DNA from: SKZT01 sp964478625
GTDB lineage: Bacteria; Desulfobacterota; Desulfobacteria; Desulfobacterales; SKZT01
DNA length: 64,000 nucleotides
NCBI GenBank assembly: GCA_964478625.1
Contig: CAYZJH010000010.1
Coordinates: 21,443 to 85,442 of the forward strand
Direction: 5' to 3'
The position numbers were made by a program, and so were the translations under genes. Shown piece after piece: positions 36,310 to 45,500 of this stretch. Within the stretch, counting starts at the first letter, position 1. Every line of letters begins with the position of its first letter. The notes under the pieces were generated by a model that was not told the DNA's origin, made no database searches, and saw only the letters and a program-made list of their open reading frames with translations.

Positions 36310-36543
36310 TTAAAGTTGCTCTGTTTGTATGGTGACGACACCGATTTCTTCCACGTCAGTCTCGTATCCATCTAAGGACTTGGGGATGATTTCATGAACT
36401 TTCAATGCATTTTCTGGTACTTTATGGGTCACAAAAACCTTTATGACTTTTTTGCGCGCTTTTTCCCCGATTCCTATGCCCGTGACGTTGGGCAGACGTA
36501 AAATTTTTTCTTCGTGTTTCATCTTAGCTGCCTCGATGCTCAT
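36310..36543 (-). CDS. Small stand-alone copy of the protease N-terminal domain
   Basis: Protein of 77 residues starting at ATG 36543, directly behind a near-ideal AAAGGAGGTG site. An alternative start 33 bases upstream lacks this. It aligns along its length with residues 25-95 of the next gene's protease: LPNVTGIGIGEKARKK / ANVVGMGVGVKWKKG, VIKVFVTHKVPEN / ALVVLVTHKLEKS, IIPKSLDGYETDVEEIG / LIPTKLADMQTDVLAIG. It ends 25 bases before the protease start. By analogy with propeptides it could bind, fold or inhibit the protease. That function is inferred. Confidence 0.8.
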   Translation of the reverse strand: MSIEAAKMKHEEKILRLPNVTGIGIGEKARKKVIKVFVTHKVPENALKVHEIIPKSLDGYETDVEEIGVVTIQTEQL

Positions 36544-36620
36544 TATCGGCACCTCCTTTTTTATCCGACATCTCACATGAAAGTTAATGATTGGAAAAAC
36601 CCTTGAACCAGCCGGTTCAT

Positions 36621-37082
36621 TTACTTTTGTTCAGTCAATTTTTTGGGAAGGACAGTTATACTAACAGATTTGCCGGAAAAGACACCCCGCAGGATATCAT
36701 CGGGGAGAGTGGCCAGGGGTTCATCCGCCTGATAGAAGACCTTCAGACGGTATGTTCCCGGCTTCACGGGCTCATACCACTCAAAAAGATCATAAGATTT
36801 TGTGATGCTTCCACCCGGTGGCAGATAACCATAGTCCGAGGGCGAAGAGAAATCCCGCTGATAGTCCACCTCATTGACAAAAGCGGGTGAATCGTTTTCG
36901 GGATTCAGCAGTTGTATGTAAATTTCGCGGCTGAGGCTGTTCAAATAACCAATTGCCAGGCGTCGGTTGATCATGACAGGCTCCGATCCCCTGTTGACAA
37001 CATCGATTCGGATAGGACAAGGCCGGCCCAGATAAATGGGTTCCGAAGGCAAACTGAATTCAATACTTAATGGCATATCCAT
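36621..37082 (-). CDS. Ig-like beta-sandwich protein, unknown function
   Basis: Protein of 153 residues behind AGGAG. The sequence has the strand pattern of an immunoglobulin-like domain: IYLGRPCPIRIDVVNRGSEPV, YLPPGGSITKSYDLF, KPGTYRLKVFYQ, VSITVLP. This type of domain is found in intracellular proteinase inhibitor (BsuPI-like) and CARDB-like families. There is no signal peptide. It lies between the zinc metalloprotease and the serine-protease pair, which fits, but does not prove, a protease-partner role. Confidence 0.65.
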   Translation of the reverse strand: MDMPLSIEFSLPSEPIYLGRPCPIRIDVVNRGSEPVMINRRLAIGYLNSLSREIYIQLLNPENDSPAFVNEVDYQRDFSSPSDYGYLPPGGSITKSYDLFEWYEPVKPGTYRLKVFYQADEPLATLPDDILRGVFSGKSVSITVLPKKLTEQK

Positions 37083-37111
37083 AAAGGTGACTCCTGTTGG
37101 GTTGGTATGAT

Positions 37112-38269
37112 TTAAGGACCAGCGCCGGGCGGTGCGGCCACGGCATTGTAGGCATTCATGGTCGCTTGATGGGTGGCTTGAGTGGCTGCCGATGCCGCAT
37201 TGAAACGCCGGCGTACTTCATTGCGGACCTGTTGGAAACGGCCCCAGTTGGCTGCCTGGTCTGCTGCAGGCATAAGATTCCAGTGATGCAGTGCGCGACG
37301 GGCATCATCCATCATTCCAGCCATGGATTCCAGAAACATACCATGGCTGATGATTTCTACGGCTTCTGCCAAAAACTCCCTGACGTTTTGATTTAAAATA
37401 CCGGCCCGACGCTGGCGTACGTGTTCCAATTCGTGGGCGATGGTATGCACAAGGCCCGCATAGCCTTGATTAAAACCGTTGGGTCCGATCCGAACCCTCG
37501 AATCGCCCGGAATAGGTCCTGATGTCACCGCATTGCTCCCAACCAGGGTAGGATCGTAGCGAATACTGATCAGGCCGAGGGTGGGCATGTTATGACCGTC
37601 GATAATCATCCAGATGGCAGCATTGCGAAGGCCTTCGGCAATCATTTCCAAAACGATGGTTCGAAGCGTAAAAAGTCCAACCTTGCCATCGACGGTCAGC
37701 CGAAAATCGGCTTGCCATTCACAGATCATATGAATGGTTTCTTCGTTCATTGTACCGGTGACCGTGGCACCGACGATATCCTGGATGTGACGGATTCGCC
37801 TTGTGCTATACCGTTGGGTATTGTAGTCGATGGCTGCCTGAACCTCGGCATCCGTGAGGGGAGTATAGGTGCCGACACGCCCGGGGGGAACGCGAGCAAG
37901 GTCTTTTTGTATACCAGGTTTGATCATGGTGAAAGAATTGACATCTATTCTTCGGGCTTGAACAGGCGTTTCTTCTTCCTCATCGATCTGTCTTCGTAAA
38001 AAACCGTGTTGCCCGAATTTCATTAATTTGTTTATCGGCCATTGAATTATCGGTTCATTTCGGCTGGTTAAAAAACCCGTTCGAATTTTTTGCGGAACCG
38101 CACCGGATTCAAGCAGCCGAATCATCGCCTGATTGCCAACGGCATAGTGATATTGGCCAAGCGCTGCAGACGGGCTTTTTGTTTTAAAGTCTGCGGGCGT
38201 TTGGGTTTTCTTTGTGATCGTTGGATGTGATCCTTCCTTTTGCTTTAATACTTTAATCCTGGAGGCCAT
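37112..38269 (-). CDS. eCIS-associated zinc metalloprotease with peptidoglycan-binding-like domain
   Basis: Protein of 385 residues. The N-terminus has a variable region followed by AVGNQAMIRLL (43-53), matching the xGNQAMQRLL element common in DUF4157-type eCIS-associated proteins. Residues about 140-210 resemble a PG_binding_1 domain (IVGATVTGTMNEETIHMICEWQADFRL). The catalytic motif HELEH is at 279-283 with FLAEAVEI as probable third-ligand region. The C-terminus is Ala/Gln-rich. No Sec signal. A metalloprotease carrying the eCIS GNQAM element is a strong cargo candidate. It is the first gene after a bidirectional terminator and so begins its own transcription unit. Confidence 0.82.
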   Translation of the reverse strand: MASRIKVLKQKEGSHPTITKKTQTPADFKTKSPSAALGQYHYAVGNQAMIRLLESGAVPQKIRTGFLTSRNEPIIQWPINKLMKFGQHGFLRRQIDEEEETPVQARRIDVNSFTMIKPGIQKDLARVPPGRVGTYTPLTDAEVQAAIDYNTQRYSTRRIRHIQDIVGATVTGTMNEETIHMICEWQADFRLTVDGKVGLFTLRTIVLEMIAEGLRNAAIWMIIDGHNMPTLGLISIRYDPTLVGSNAVTSGPIPGDSRVRIGPNGFNQGYAGLVHTIAHELEHVRQRRAGILNQNVREFLAEAVEIISHGMFLESMAGMMDDARRALHHWNLMPAADQAANWGRFQQVRNEVRRRFNAASAATQATHQATMNAYNAVAAPPGAGP

Positions 38270-38332
38270 AATCGTATCCTTTGATAAAATAATGATTCAA
38301 AACGATTTGTTTTTGCCTGGTATGTACTGAAA

Positions 38333-38367
38333 AATAAAAGCCATGTCCGGCGGACATGGCTTTTATT
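38333..38367 (-). terminator. Perfect 16-bp bidirectional hairpin between structural and accessory blocks
   Basis: AATAAAAGCCATGTCC-GGC-GGACATGGCTTTTATT has a perfect stem with A-rich and T-rich flanks, so it can terminate in either direction. It lies downstream of the last structural gene (stop at 38673) and 64 bases upstream of the metalloprotease start. It marks a transcriptional border between the particle genes and the accessory genes. Confidence 0.8.
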
Positions 38368-38457
38368 AACGGGGAAAACATTCTGCTAAACTCTTGATTC
38401 ACTCCCGCAAGCCAATTATTTCAAGCTTTTTGGGTTAAAGCAGTTCAAGAAAGATGA

Positions 38458-38646
38458 ATGCCTGATGAATCTGAATTTAGGGAAAACCTGCTGAACACGA
38501 TAATATGTTTCACCTTCATCCGGACAACTTTGGTACTATGTATCACCCTAATCGCGTGGTTATCGTTGCTCAAATATCCTCCTGTATATTTTGTCCTGAA
38601 AGATTCCTTCCCCGGCGGATCAACATTGTCCAACTTTTTGACATAA
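38458..38646 (+). CDS. Possible small single-pass membrane protein (uncertain)
   Basis: A 62-residue frame on the strand opposite to all neighbours. It has a charged N-terminus (MPDESEFREN), one hydrophobic span (about residues 14-38) and a polar tail. The upstream AAGAAAG is a poor ribosome site. It fills the otherwise non-coding 38368-38672 gap. No homologue is recognised, and it may be spurious. Confidence 0.25.
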   Translation: MPDESEFRENLLNTIICFTFIRTTLVLCITLIAWLSLLKYPPVYFVLKDSFPGGSTLSNFLT

Positions 38647-38672
38647 ACAAATCCTTGATCTTGCCTGCATTA

Positions 38673-39101
38673 TTATTCTCCGGGTGTTGTCAGAACAGAG
38701 ACATCGATCATATGGATACCCGCACGAACCGTTTGAACCGTGTCGACAATTTTGTTGCCTGAGGTATCCAGCTCAAAAACCTTGACAAAAGTTGGTGTTT
38801 CACCCTCACCGTTGATCTTTTCGACTTTTTCCTGGAACTTTTTTTTGATTCTTGGTCTGGGATAGCTTTCCATCAATTTTGTCATTTCTTCCTTTGTCAG
38901 CTTTTTGCATTTCTTATCTTTTTCAACCTGTTTGATAAAATCGGACGGGGCTTTAAGTTGTATAATTGCTTCTTCTGCTCCATCTTTTACAATAATGAAT
39001 CGGTAATCGTGACCCTCTAAAGTTTTCGGGACAACCAATTCCGCCTGGCCTCCGGTTAAGGGGTTGACCAGTAAATCCACTCGAAAATATGCCGTCACCA
39101 T
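38673..39101 (-). CDS. Hypothetical protein after the fibre gene
   Basis: Protein of 142 residues from ATG 39101, behind AGGAGG. Residues 1-60 are strand-rich (AYFRVDLLVNPLTGGQAELVV, YRFIIVKDG), residues 65-110 Lys-rich helical, and the end is strand-rich again (FVKVFELDTSGNKIVDTV). It follows the fibre gene by 9 bases and is the last gene before the hairpin terminator, so it is co-transcribed with the structural block. It could be a fibre chaperone or minor particle protein; no family recognised. Confidence 0.7.
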   Translation of the reverse strand: MVTAYFRVDLLVNPLTGGQAELVVPKTLEGHDYRFIIVKDGAEEAIIQLKAPSDFIKQVEKDKKCKKLTKEEMTKLMESYPRPRIKKKFQEKVEKINGEGETPTFVKVFELDTSGNKIVDTVQTVRAGIHMIDVSVLTTPGE

Positions 39102-39110
39102 GACCACCTC

Positions 39111-40856
39111 CTATTGGATATTTACAAACACGGAAATATATCCGGTTCCCTTTTTCAAAGGTTCAAGTGCTTTGCCGATAATCGTGCCGATCTTTGGATT
39201 GGTTGCCTTCTTTGCATGGCCTGAATTGCGGGAAGTGGTCAACAGGTCGCCAACCTCTATCGGGGCCTCGGAAGCGTCAACCTTGCAGTGAGCGAACGTT
39301 CCTAAGGTCACAACAAATAAATTCCCCCCATCAGGAATAACGGTGGGATCATCCGGTTCACTGCGGGTATCCGGTTCATCAGGAGGCGGGGTGGCCTCTT
39401 TTACGACAATGCCGATGACCTTCGGGTCATCTTCCTTGTCGGCCAATGTGACTTCAGTTACCGGAATAAGATTGTTATCCCCCTGAAATCGAACAACGCC
39501 GGTGGATTTTAATCTGACCACATCTCCTGTGCGAAGAGTCCTTCCGCTGGCATTTACGAAGGTATCGGCAATGTATCCGATTTTTGTTCCGGTGAAACGT
39601 GCAGTCCCATTTACGGTCATGGTGTCGACACCGCTGGCCGCTGAAAGTACCAGAGCTTGATAGTTGCCGAGGACCGGCCATATAAAGAGACATGCTTGGG
39701 TTCCCCCGCTGACATTAGGGTTTTCCTGGGCCGAGATAAATACGGACTGGTTTTTACCGGGTTCACGTCCAAAATAATGGCTGGCGGACCCGCTGGATTC
39801 AGCTAATCTGGCAGTAGGCGAGTTTGAGGCTCTTCGGACATCCAGGCTGCCAATGATTGTGCCGCCCGAGTTCGGAAGAGCACCTGTTTGACTTGCCGTA
39901 ACCCCATGAGGATTGTTTGTGGCACTGGAGTGGTTTTCTCCAATCAAAATTCGTTTGGTCGTATCGTTGGGGGTAATGGTAATCGAATTTCCAGCAACCA
40001 GGTCGATATTCCCCCCTGGGTTTGAAACACCGTCCACACTTGAAACAGCCCCCACATCCGCCGCCGTGGTCTTGTGGGGATTTGTGCCGTCATTCATGTC
40101 GAGTGTGCTGTGCCTGATTTTTGCACCATCACCCCCGTCGTGGTCATGAGCATTTCCATTGGTGACCAGCTTTCCCCGTGTTGCTGCATCGAGTTTGTTT
40201 TCACCGACAGTATTATTGGCAATCTTGGCACTGGTAACAGCCAGATTTTCAATGGTGCGATTGGATACGGCATTATCAGCCAATTTTTGTTCAGTGACCG
40301 AACCGTTTACCAGTTCACCGCTTCCGACTGACCGGGGTGACAGGCTTGAACCGGCAAACTGACGAAGTCCGGCATCAAAGAAATCACCATTGTTACCGGG
40401 AACATGACCACCGCTGTCAAGGGTGAAATTGGCCAGACGCACGACACTCCCATCTCCGGGAGGGGGTGAACCGGGAGGTACATTGATTACCTGGATCTGT
40501 GGAGTTTCCGAAACACGGGTATTGCCGGTCACTCCGGTAGCGGTGGTCGGATCGGTTTCCTCTTCAGCGTAGCTGATAGTGATATAAATGTCACCTGTTG
40601 AAAATGCGTTAAGATCCATCTCCCGGTCGGAGTCCAGAACCATTTCGCGTCCTTCGCGATCAATTGCTGTTCCTGCTTCAATTGTTATGTGGTTATCTCC
40701 GGATTTTTTGACCCTAAGCCCATCCGCTACTCCAAAGGTGTGCAGGATCCTGTTATGTCGCCGTCGCATATCGAGATGATATTTTTGTTCATCCGTAAAG
40801 TCGGCTTCAACCAGAAATTGATGGTCGAAATAATGAAGTCTCTTGATATCAGTCAT
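39111..40856 (-). CDS. Tail-fibre-like protein (Pvc13-position)
   Basis: Protein of 581 residues. Residues 1-110 begin with KRLHYFDHQFLVEADF...RRRHNRILHTFGVADGLRV, a domain seen at the start of fibre-like proteins in eCIS and phage loci. A trimer-type repetitive region follows (VTEQKLADNAVSNRTIENLAVTSAKIANNTVGENKL), then Gly/Asn-rich strands. The C-terminal part, with PKIGTIIGKALEPLKKGTGYISVFVNIQ-like ending, is typical of phage fibre heads. It overlaps the gpI-like gene by four bases (ATGA). It should determine target recognition. Confidence 0.82.
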   Translation of the reverse strand: MTDIKRLHYFDHQFLVEADFTDEQKYHLDMRRRHNRILHTFGVADGLRVKKSGDNHITIEAGTAIDREGREMVLDSDREMDLNAFSTGDIYITISYAEEETDPTTATGVTGNTRVSETPQIQVINVPPGSPPPGDGSVVRLANFTLDSGGHVPGNNGDFFDAGLRQFAGSSLSPRSVGSGELVNGSVTEQKLADNAVSNRTIENLAVTSAKIANNTVGENKLDAATRGKLVTNGNAHDHDGGDGAKIRHSTLDMNDGTNPHKTTAADVGAVSSVDGVSNPGGNIDLVAGNSITITPNDTTKRILIGENHSSATNNPHGVTASQTGALPNSGGTIIGSLDVRRASNSPTARLAESSGSASHYFGREPGKNQSVFISAQENPNVSGGTQACLFIWPVLGNYQALVLSAASGVDTMTVNGTARFTGTKIGYIADTFVNASGRTLRTGDVVRLKSTGVVRFQGDNNLIPVTEVTLADKEDDPKVIGIVVKEATPPPDEPDTRSEPDDPTVIPDGGNLFVVTLGTFAHCKVDASEAPIEVGDLLTTSRNSGHAKKATNPKIGTIIGKALEPLKKGTGYISVFVNIQ

Positions 40857-41548
40857 GGTACTTTCTCCTCTTCTTTTGGGAGTTGCCCCAGGAGGGTGTC
40901 TACTCCGATGGTGGAACGAACTCCTATCTGCATGGTCGAATGCTCGAAATCTAAATCATAGGTAGTGTGGGCTGGTTTTTCCTGCTCAATGAGTGCCGTC
41001 ACAATCTGATATTGCCGCTGTAACGTGGATGGATCCGGATTGGGAATTGTCACACTCACTCGGAAATGGTGAGGGGCACTACCGCTAATCTGAGTGTCCT
41101 TTCCGATGGTGGAATGAACCCCGATTTGAAATATGGTATCCTCTGCTTCGGTGATTATCGGTTCCAGGCCGGTATAAATGCTCAGAAGCTCGGCCAGATT
41201 TTGTTTTGTACCCCTTCTCCTGTAGAGAGGTACGATTCTGGCCAGAAATTCCCGCTGCTGTTCCAGAGTCCAGTCTGCTCGCAAACTGAGTGATACCCAT
41301 CCGGCCAGCCACTGTAAAAATTCCAGAGTAGGTGTTTGTGCAGGATCAAAGATTTTCGGAATATCAGCAATAATTTCTTCCAGACCCTGAAATGGCTCGA
41401 TCTCACTACCCGACAGTCCGGTAAGAATTTGTTCGAACGCAAGAAGGAATCTTCCGACAAAGGGTGCAAGTTCTTCTCTGTTTTTTTCACTGTAAATTGC
41501 CGGCAGATATTTTAAATAACTGCTCGTTTTTGTTGGATCAACTGCCAT
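40853..41548 (-). CDS. Phage tail protein I-like baseplate component (Pvc12-position)
   Basis: Protein of 231 residues from ATG 41548 (behind GAGGAGA). A TTG or ATG further upstream is not supported. It shows the P2 gpI/TIGR02242 pattern: KYLPAIYSEK near the start, DPAQTPTLEFLQWLAGWVSLSLRADW, and LYRRRGTKQNLAELLSIYTGL. The C-terminal part repeats Q(I)GVHSTIGKDT / QIGVRSTIGVDT. It links the baseplate wedge to the fibre. Confidence 0.88.
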   Translation of the reverse strand: MAVDPTKTSSYLKYLPAIYSEKNREELAPFVGRFLLAFEQILTGLSGSEIEPFQGLEEIIADIPKIFDPAQTPTLEFLQWLAGWVSLSLRADWTLEQQREFLARIVPLYRRRGTKQNLAELLSIYTGLEPIITEAEDTIFQIGVHSTIGKDTQISGSAPHHFRVSVTIPNPDPSTLQRQYQIVTALIEQEKPAHTTYDLDFEHSTMQIGVRSTIGVDTLLGQLPKEEEKVP

Positions 41549-41617
41549 GATTTCTCCTCTGTTGCGTTTGGACAGGCACGAAAAAAAATATCCTGTCCGG
41601 AACAAAAAACTGTCCTT

Positions 41618-42541
41618 TCAGCCCCCGGCAAGGACAGTCACATCAGTCGTGGTCATCCGGAGATCCACCAGTTCATAGGGTTTGACCTCTAGTCCAACCA
41701 GATCGCCTTCATCGTTTCGGATCATCCGTCCTGATTTGAGACTCGACAGACCAACTGATGCGACAAAATCGACCCCTTGAAGCTTGTCCAGGAGATGATA
41801 AATTTCTGAGACGAAGATATTACGTCCAAACGGCCACCCGTTTTTATTGATTGTTCCGGGCAACGGATACAAAAAATTTTGAAGTGCCTGAACGACCCTC
41901 TCCTGAATACCGGCCCCTGTTTCTTCGGGCAAACGCTCATCAGGTTTTAAAACGATGGTTGTTTGAATGCCGACGGTCAAATAAAAGGGTGGAACCACAT
42001 GAAGCAGCGTGGTCAAAAGCCTTCGAGGATTCAGAGCCTCGGTAACAGTATGAATAATATCGCTGATCTCATGCTCATATCCAGTAAGGGGAACAACGAT
42101 GAGGCTGATATGTCCTTCAATTTCACTTTCAAGATCCATTGATAAATTTCGCACCGGCACACAATGAACTCGCGCAACCCGCTGGTCTGCTTCTAAAGCC
42201 AGTTTTTCAAAATCTTCACATGTTATTGCACGCTCGCGTTTTCTTAAAGCCAGTACCGTCTGACGTATATCCCAAGCAAGGTGTTCCGGACTTAGGCCGG
42301 ATGGCTGCCAAGCCGGACCGTTTAACAGTTTTAAAAAGACGCGGATGTTGTTGTCCGATACCCGGTTCAAGCGATAGATCAACATTTCCGTCAGGTATGC
42401 AAACATTTCCAGGATTGTGATTCCAGGATCCGATGGGTTATGATTGGTCCATTCGGGTTCATAGGTGGGAATCAGGGCCAAAGCCTCTTCCATGAGGTCG
42501 GCAAACTGACGATTGTCCAGATTGGGAAGTTGAATCGGCAT
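41618..42541 (-). CDS. Baseplate J-like protein (smaller)
   Basis: Protein of 307 residues. LPNLDNRQFADLMEEALALIP and WTNHNPSDPGITILEMFAYLTEMLIYRLNRV at the start, and RERAITCEDFEKLALEADQRVARVHCVP in the middle, are hallmarks of eCIS/phage baseplate J-like wedge proteins. A C-terminal GRNIFVSEIYHLLDKLQGVDFV segment matches the end of the larger paralogue. It follows the larger J-like gene by 18 bases. A baseplate wedge component. Confidence 0.9.
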   Translation of the reverse strand: MPIQLPNLDNRQFADLMEEALALIPTYEPEWTNHNPSDPGITILEMFAYLTEMLIYRLNRVSDNNIRVFLKLLNGPAWQPSGLSPEHLAWDIRQTVLALRKRERAITCEDFEKLALEADQRVARVHCVPVRNLSMDLESEIEGHISLIVVPLTGYEHEISDIIHTVTEALNPRRLLTTLLHVVPPFYLTVGIQTTIVLKPDERLPEETGAGIQERVVQALQNFLYPLPGTINKNGWPFGRNIFVSEIYHLLDKLQGVDFVASVGLSSLKSGRMIRNDEGDLVGLEVKPYELVDLRMTTTDVTVLAGG

Positions 42542-42559
42542 GGCTTGTGCCTCTTATGA

Positions 42560-45500
42560 TCAAGTATCGGTAAAAGTAAGACGGATTTTGTGAGTCCCTG
42601 AATAAACCAGATAACGGCCTGTCTGTTGAACTCCAGGGCGTTCTTCGGTTTCAGTCACTTTGAGACTTCGGACATGATCAACACCGGCAATAGATTCAAT
42701 CAGGCTGTACAAATCTGATTGATAAGGACGTCGTCCGAAATCCCATCCATTTCCATCATGTCCCCCGGTTAACGGATGAAGAAAGCCGGAGAGTGCATTG
42801 TTGACATTTCTGCGAACTTCACCAGCCCCTTCAGGTCTGGTTATTGCGATTTCAGACTCCACATCCACCCGGATATACTCGGCTCCCACTATGATAAGCT
42901 GTACCGTGGGAATTATGTGATTATGAAGATAGTTTCTAACCAGTTCAATCAATCTTTGGGTAGGTACAGGTTTGGCCTCGATAGAATCCGGAACGATTAC
43001 CAGGCTGACAATGCCGGGTTTGAACCGGGTTGCATCCGGATCCATGGCCAGATTGTAAAGCGGAACACAAAGTGCGCGGGATACTTCCGGAGATGCTACC
43101 ATTGCCAGATCCTCAAAATCGACCCGGGTGACGGCTCTGCCCCTGTGCCTCAGGCTTCGGGAGATCCGTTCAGGCAATAAGCTGAAATTTTCTGCATCGG
43201 CACCTCCGACGGCCGGTTCGGTATTGGTGACCCGCCCCACATAAGGGACAGTCGTTTTGAGCTGAACAATGGTGTTTGATGCCCTGTTGCCGATCTTTCC
43301 CCCTCCGGTTTTATAACGTCGCATATGGATATTTCCGTTTCCAGCCGGGGGGATAAGGCCATATATGCCGTTTCCAAAGCGAATTTCACCGGTAATGTGA
43401 TCCATAAGATAATGTCTGTCACGGGGCCCCGATCCGTAGAAATCCGGCACCTCGTGCCAGCGAACCCAAATTTCCCGGGGATTTCCTCCTTCATCCCGTA
43501 AAATGGTGACAGCGTCAGTTCCTTCTTCCTTTTCGATGGTCAACTGCTCATCTTGCGATGGATGCTCAGGTTCTCGAATTTCAAGCTGTTGTCCGGAAAG
43601 AACCGGATAACGTGTTGTACGAAAACGTTGATTTTCACTCCCGTCGCTTGAACCTATCAATTGGTTCCGAAGTGTTATGGTCTGTGAAGCCATCGTGGTA
43701 TTGTTCAGCACCCTCAAGAGTCTGGGAGGAAAAGGGAATTGGCCGCTGTCCCGGGCTACTCTAAGCCAATAGTGATCTGATCCGAATTTTTTGTGACTGC
43801 TGAAATCCGATGGTGCCAAAAACTCGATTATTCCGGAATGGATAAAATTTTGGGTTTCGTCACGCACTCTTAGCTCTGACCAGCCCTTATCATTTCGATA
43901 TTCCCAGGTCAGATCCAACTTATTTTTCCCGGAAGGTTCTGTTCCCACAACAGTGGTGAAGGTTGCGGTATATTCATGGTCCGGGTCATCAGCAATGATT
44001 ACCTTTACAAACCCTATGTCCCGGCTGCCGACCAGAGTGCCGGCCGGTATGGTCACCTGCACTTGCACAGCGGCAATTTCACCGGATCCGATCTCCAGTT
44101 CACCAGGTTCGACCACCGTGCTCCAGATCGTCCCATAGGTCGATAACCGATATTTTGTCGGTGAGGACAACCTGTTGGTCATATAAAACCAGTGTGAGAC
44201 CATCGAATCGCTTGTGCCTCCAGTTTTTTGGTACAAAGGAGAAATCGGTACTAATTTTTCTCCATATTTGAACTCTGCCATGCGACAAAACAAACTGATG
44301 GTGCGGTTGGGAAATGATACCTGGTCAGATGGTAATTGAAATCCGAAATAGACGGTTGGTTTCGGATCAGGCAGGGGAAAAAACGGCCTGAATGCAGATT
44401 GGCCCATTTTATTAATCAATGTGAGATCGTTGAATTCAAGATTGTTGAAACTCAAAAAAGATTCCGGCAAGTCCATCAGGGTTTGTTGATAGCCTATCCT
44501 GATTTTTGAAACCATCGGTGGCCTAAACATGGCCAAAGTCAGAAAATAGCCCTGAGAGGGATCCGTAGGGTCTTTCAGCGAATAACCGGCTTCTGATCCA
44601 AAATCTCCGTTTATCAGACGAGTTCTCAGCCAGTAACCTGGCTGACCGTTGACCGTGGTCTGCATTACTGTGTCGGGGAGTTTCAAACGTATTGTTCCGC
44701 TCTGACAAAAAGCATGAGAGCCATCTGAAAAACCCGTGACCTGGTCCGGGGAAGGCTGTATAGCCTGTCGACCGACACACGCCGTTATGGCCGCCCCGGT
44801 TATCTGGTTGTCCATCAAACCCTCAAATAACAACTCGTTGCGGCCTACAACCAGGGGAACCGGTTTGGGATCCTGACCCACAATCCACTGTGTCGATTGT
44901 TGAAAGGGAGCATTTCCATTGGTCACCCGTATGGTTTTGATCAAACCGGCACCAGGTCCATTGATCCTGATATCCAATCTGATTTCCTTCTGCTCCGATG
45001 ACAGTGGCTGATCCGGAAGATTTCTGATTTCCATCTGAATGGTTTGCTTTAATTCACGTGTTTGCATAAATACGACAGCCCATGCAATACTGGCACGGCG
45101 TCGTGATTGGGCTTTACAGGAGATTACATTCAAGCCGGGTGACAGAGGAACCGTTATTGCAAATCGTCTGTCTTTGGCAACGACCATGGTTTGGCTGAAT
45201 TGCATGGATATGGATGAGATTTCCATTGAAACTGATTTTTGAGCCGTGCCTTGAACAACGATTTGGGATTGTTCTTGATTAGGATTGGTGACCACTGGGG
45301 GAACCTTATCCAATTCCAGCAAACTTAGCCAGTCTGGTGAAAAACTGGTTCCCACCTTTACCCAGCCTTCTCCGTCCCAGCATTCCCAGGCCAGTTCCAA
45401 ATCTTCAGAAGGCCATCCGCTGGAAGCTTCCGGAATCAGGTGGGAGTTGGCCATTTCTACTGCCAGCTCGATTGCGGCTCCACTGTCTGCAAGGCCTCCG

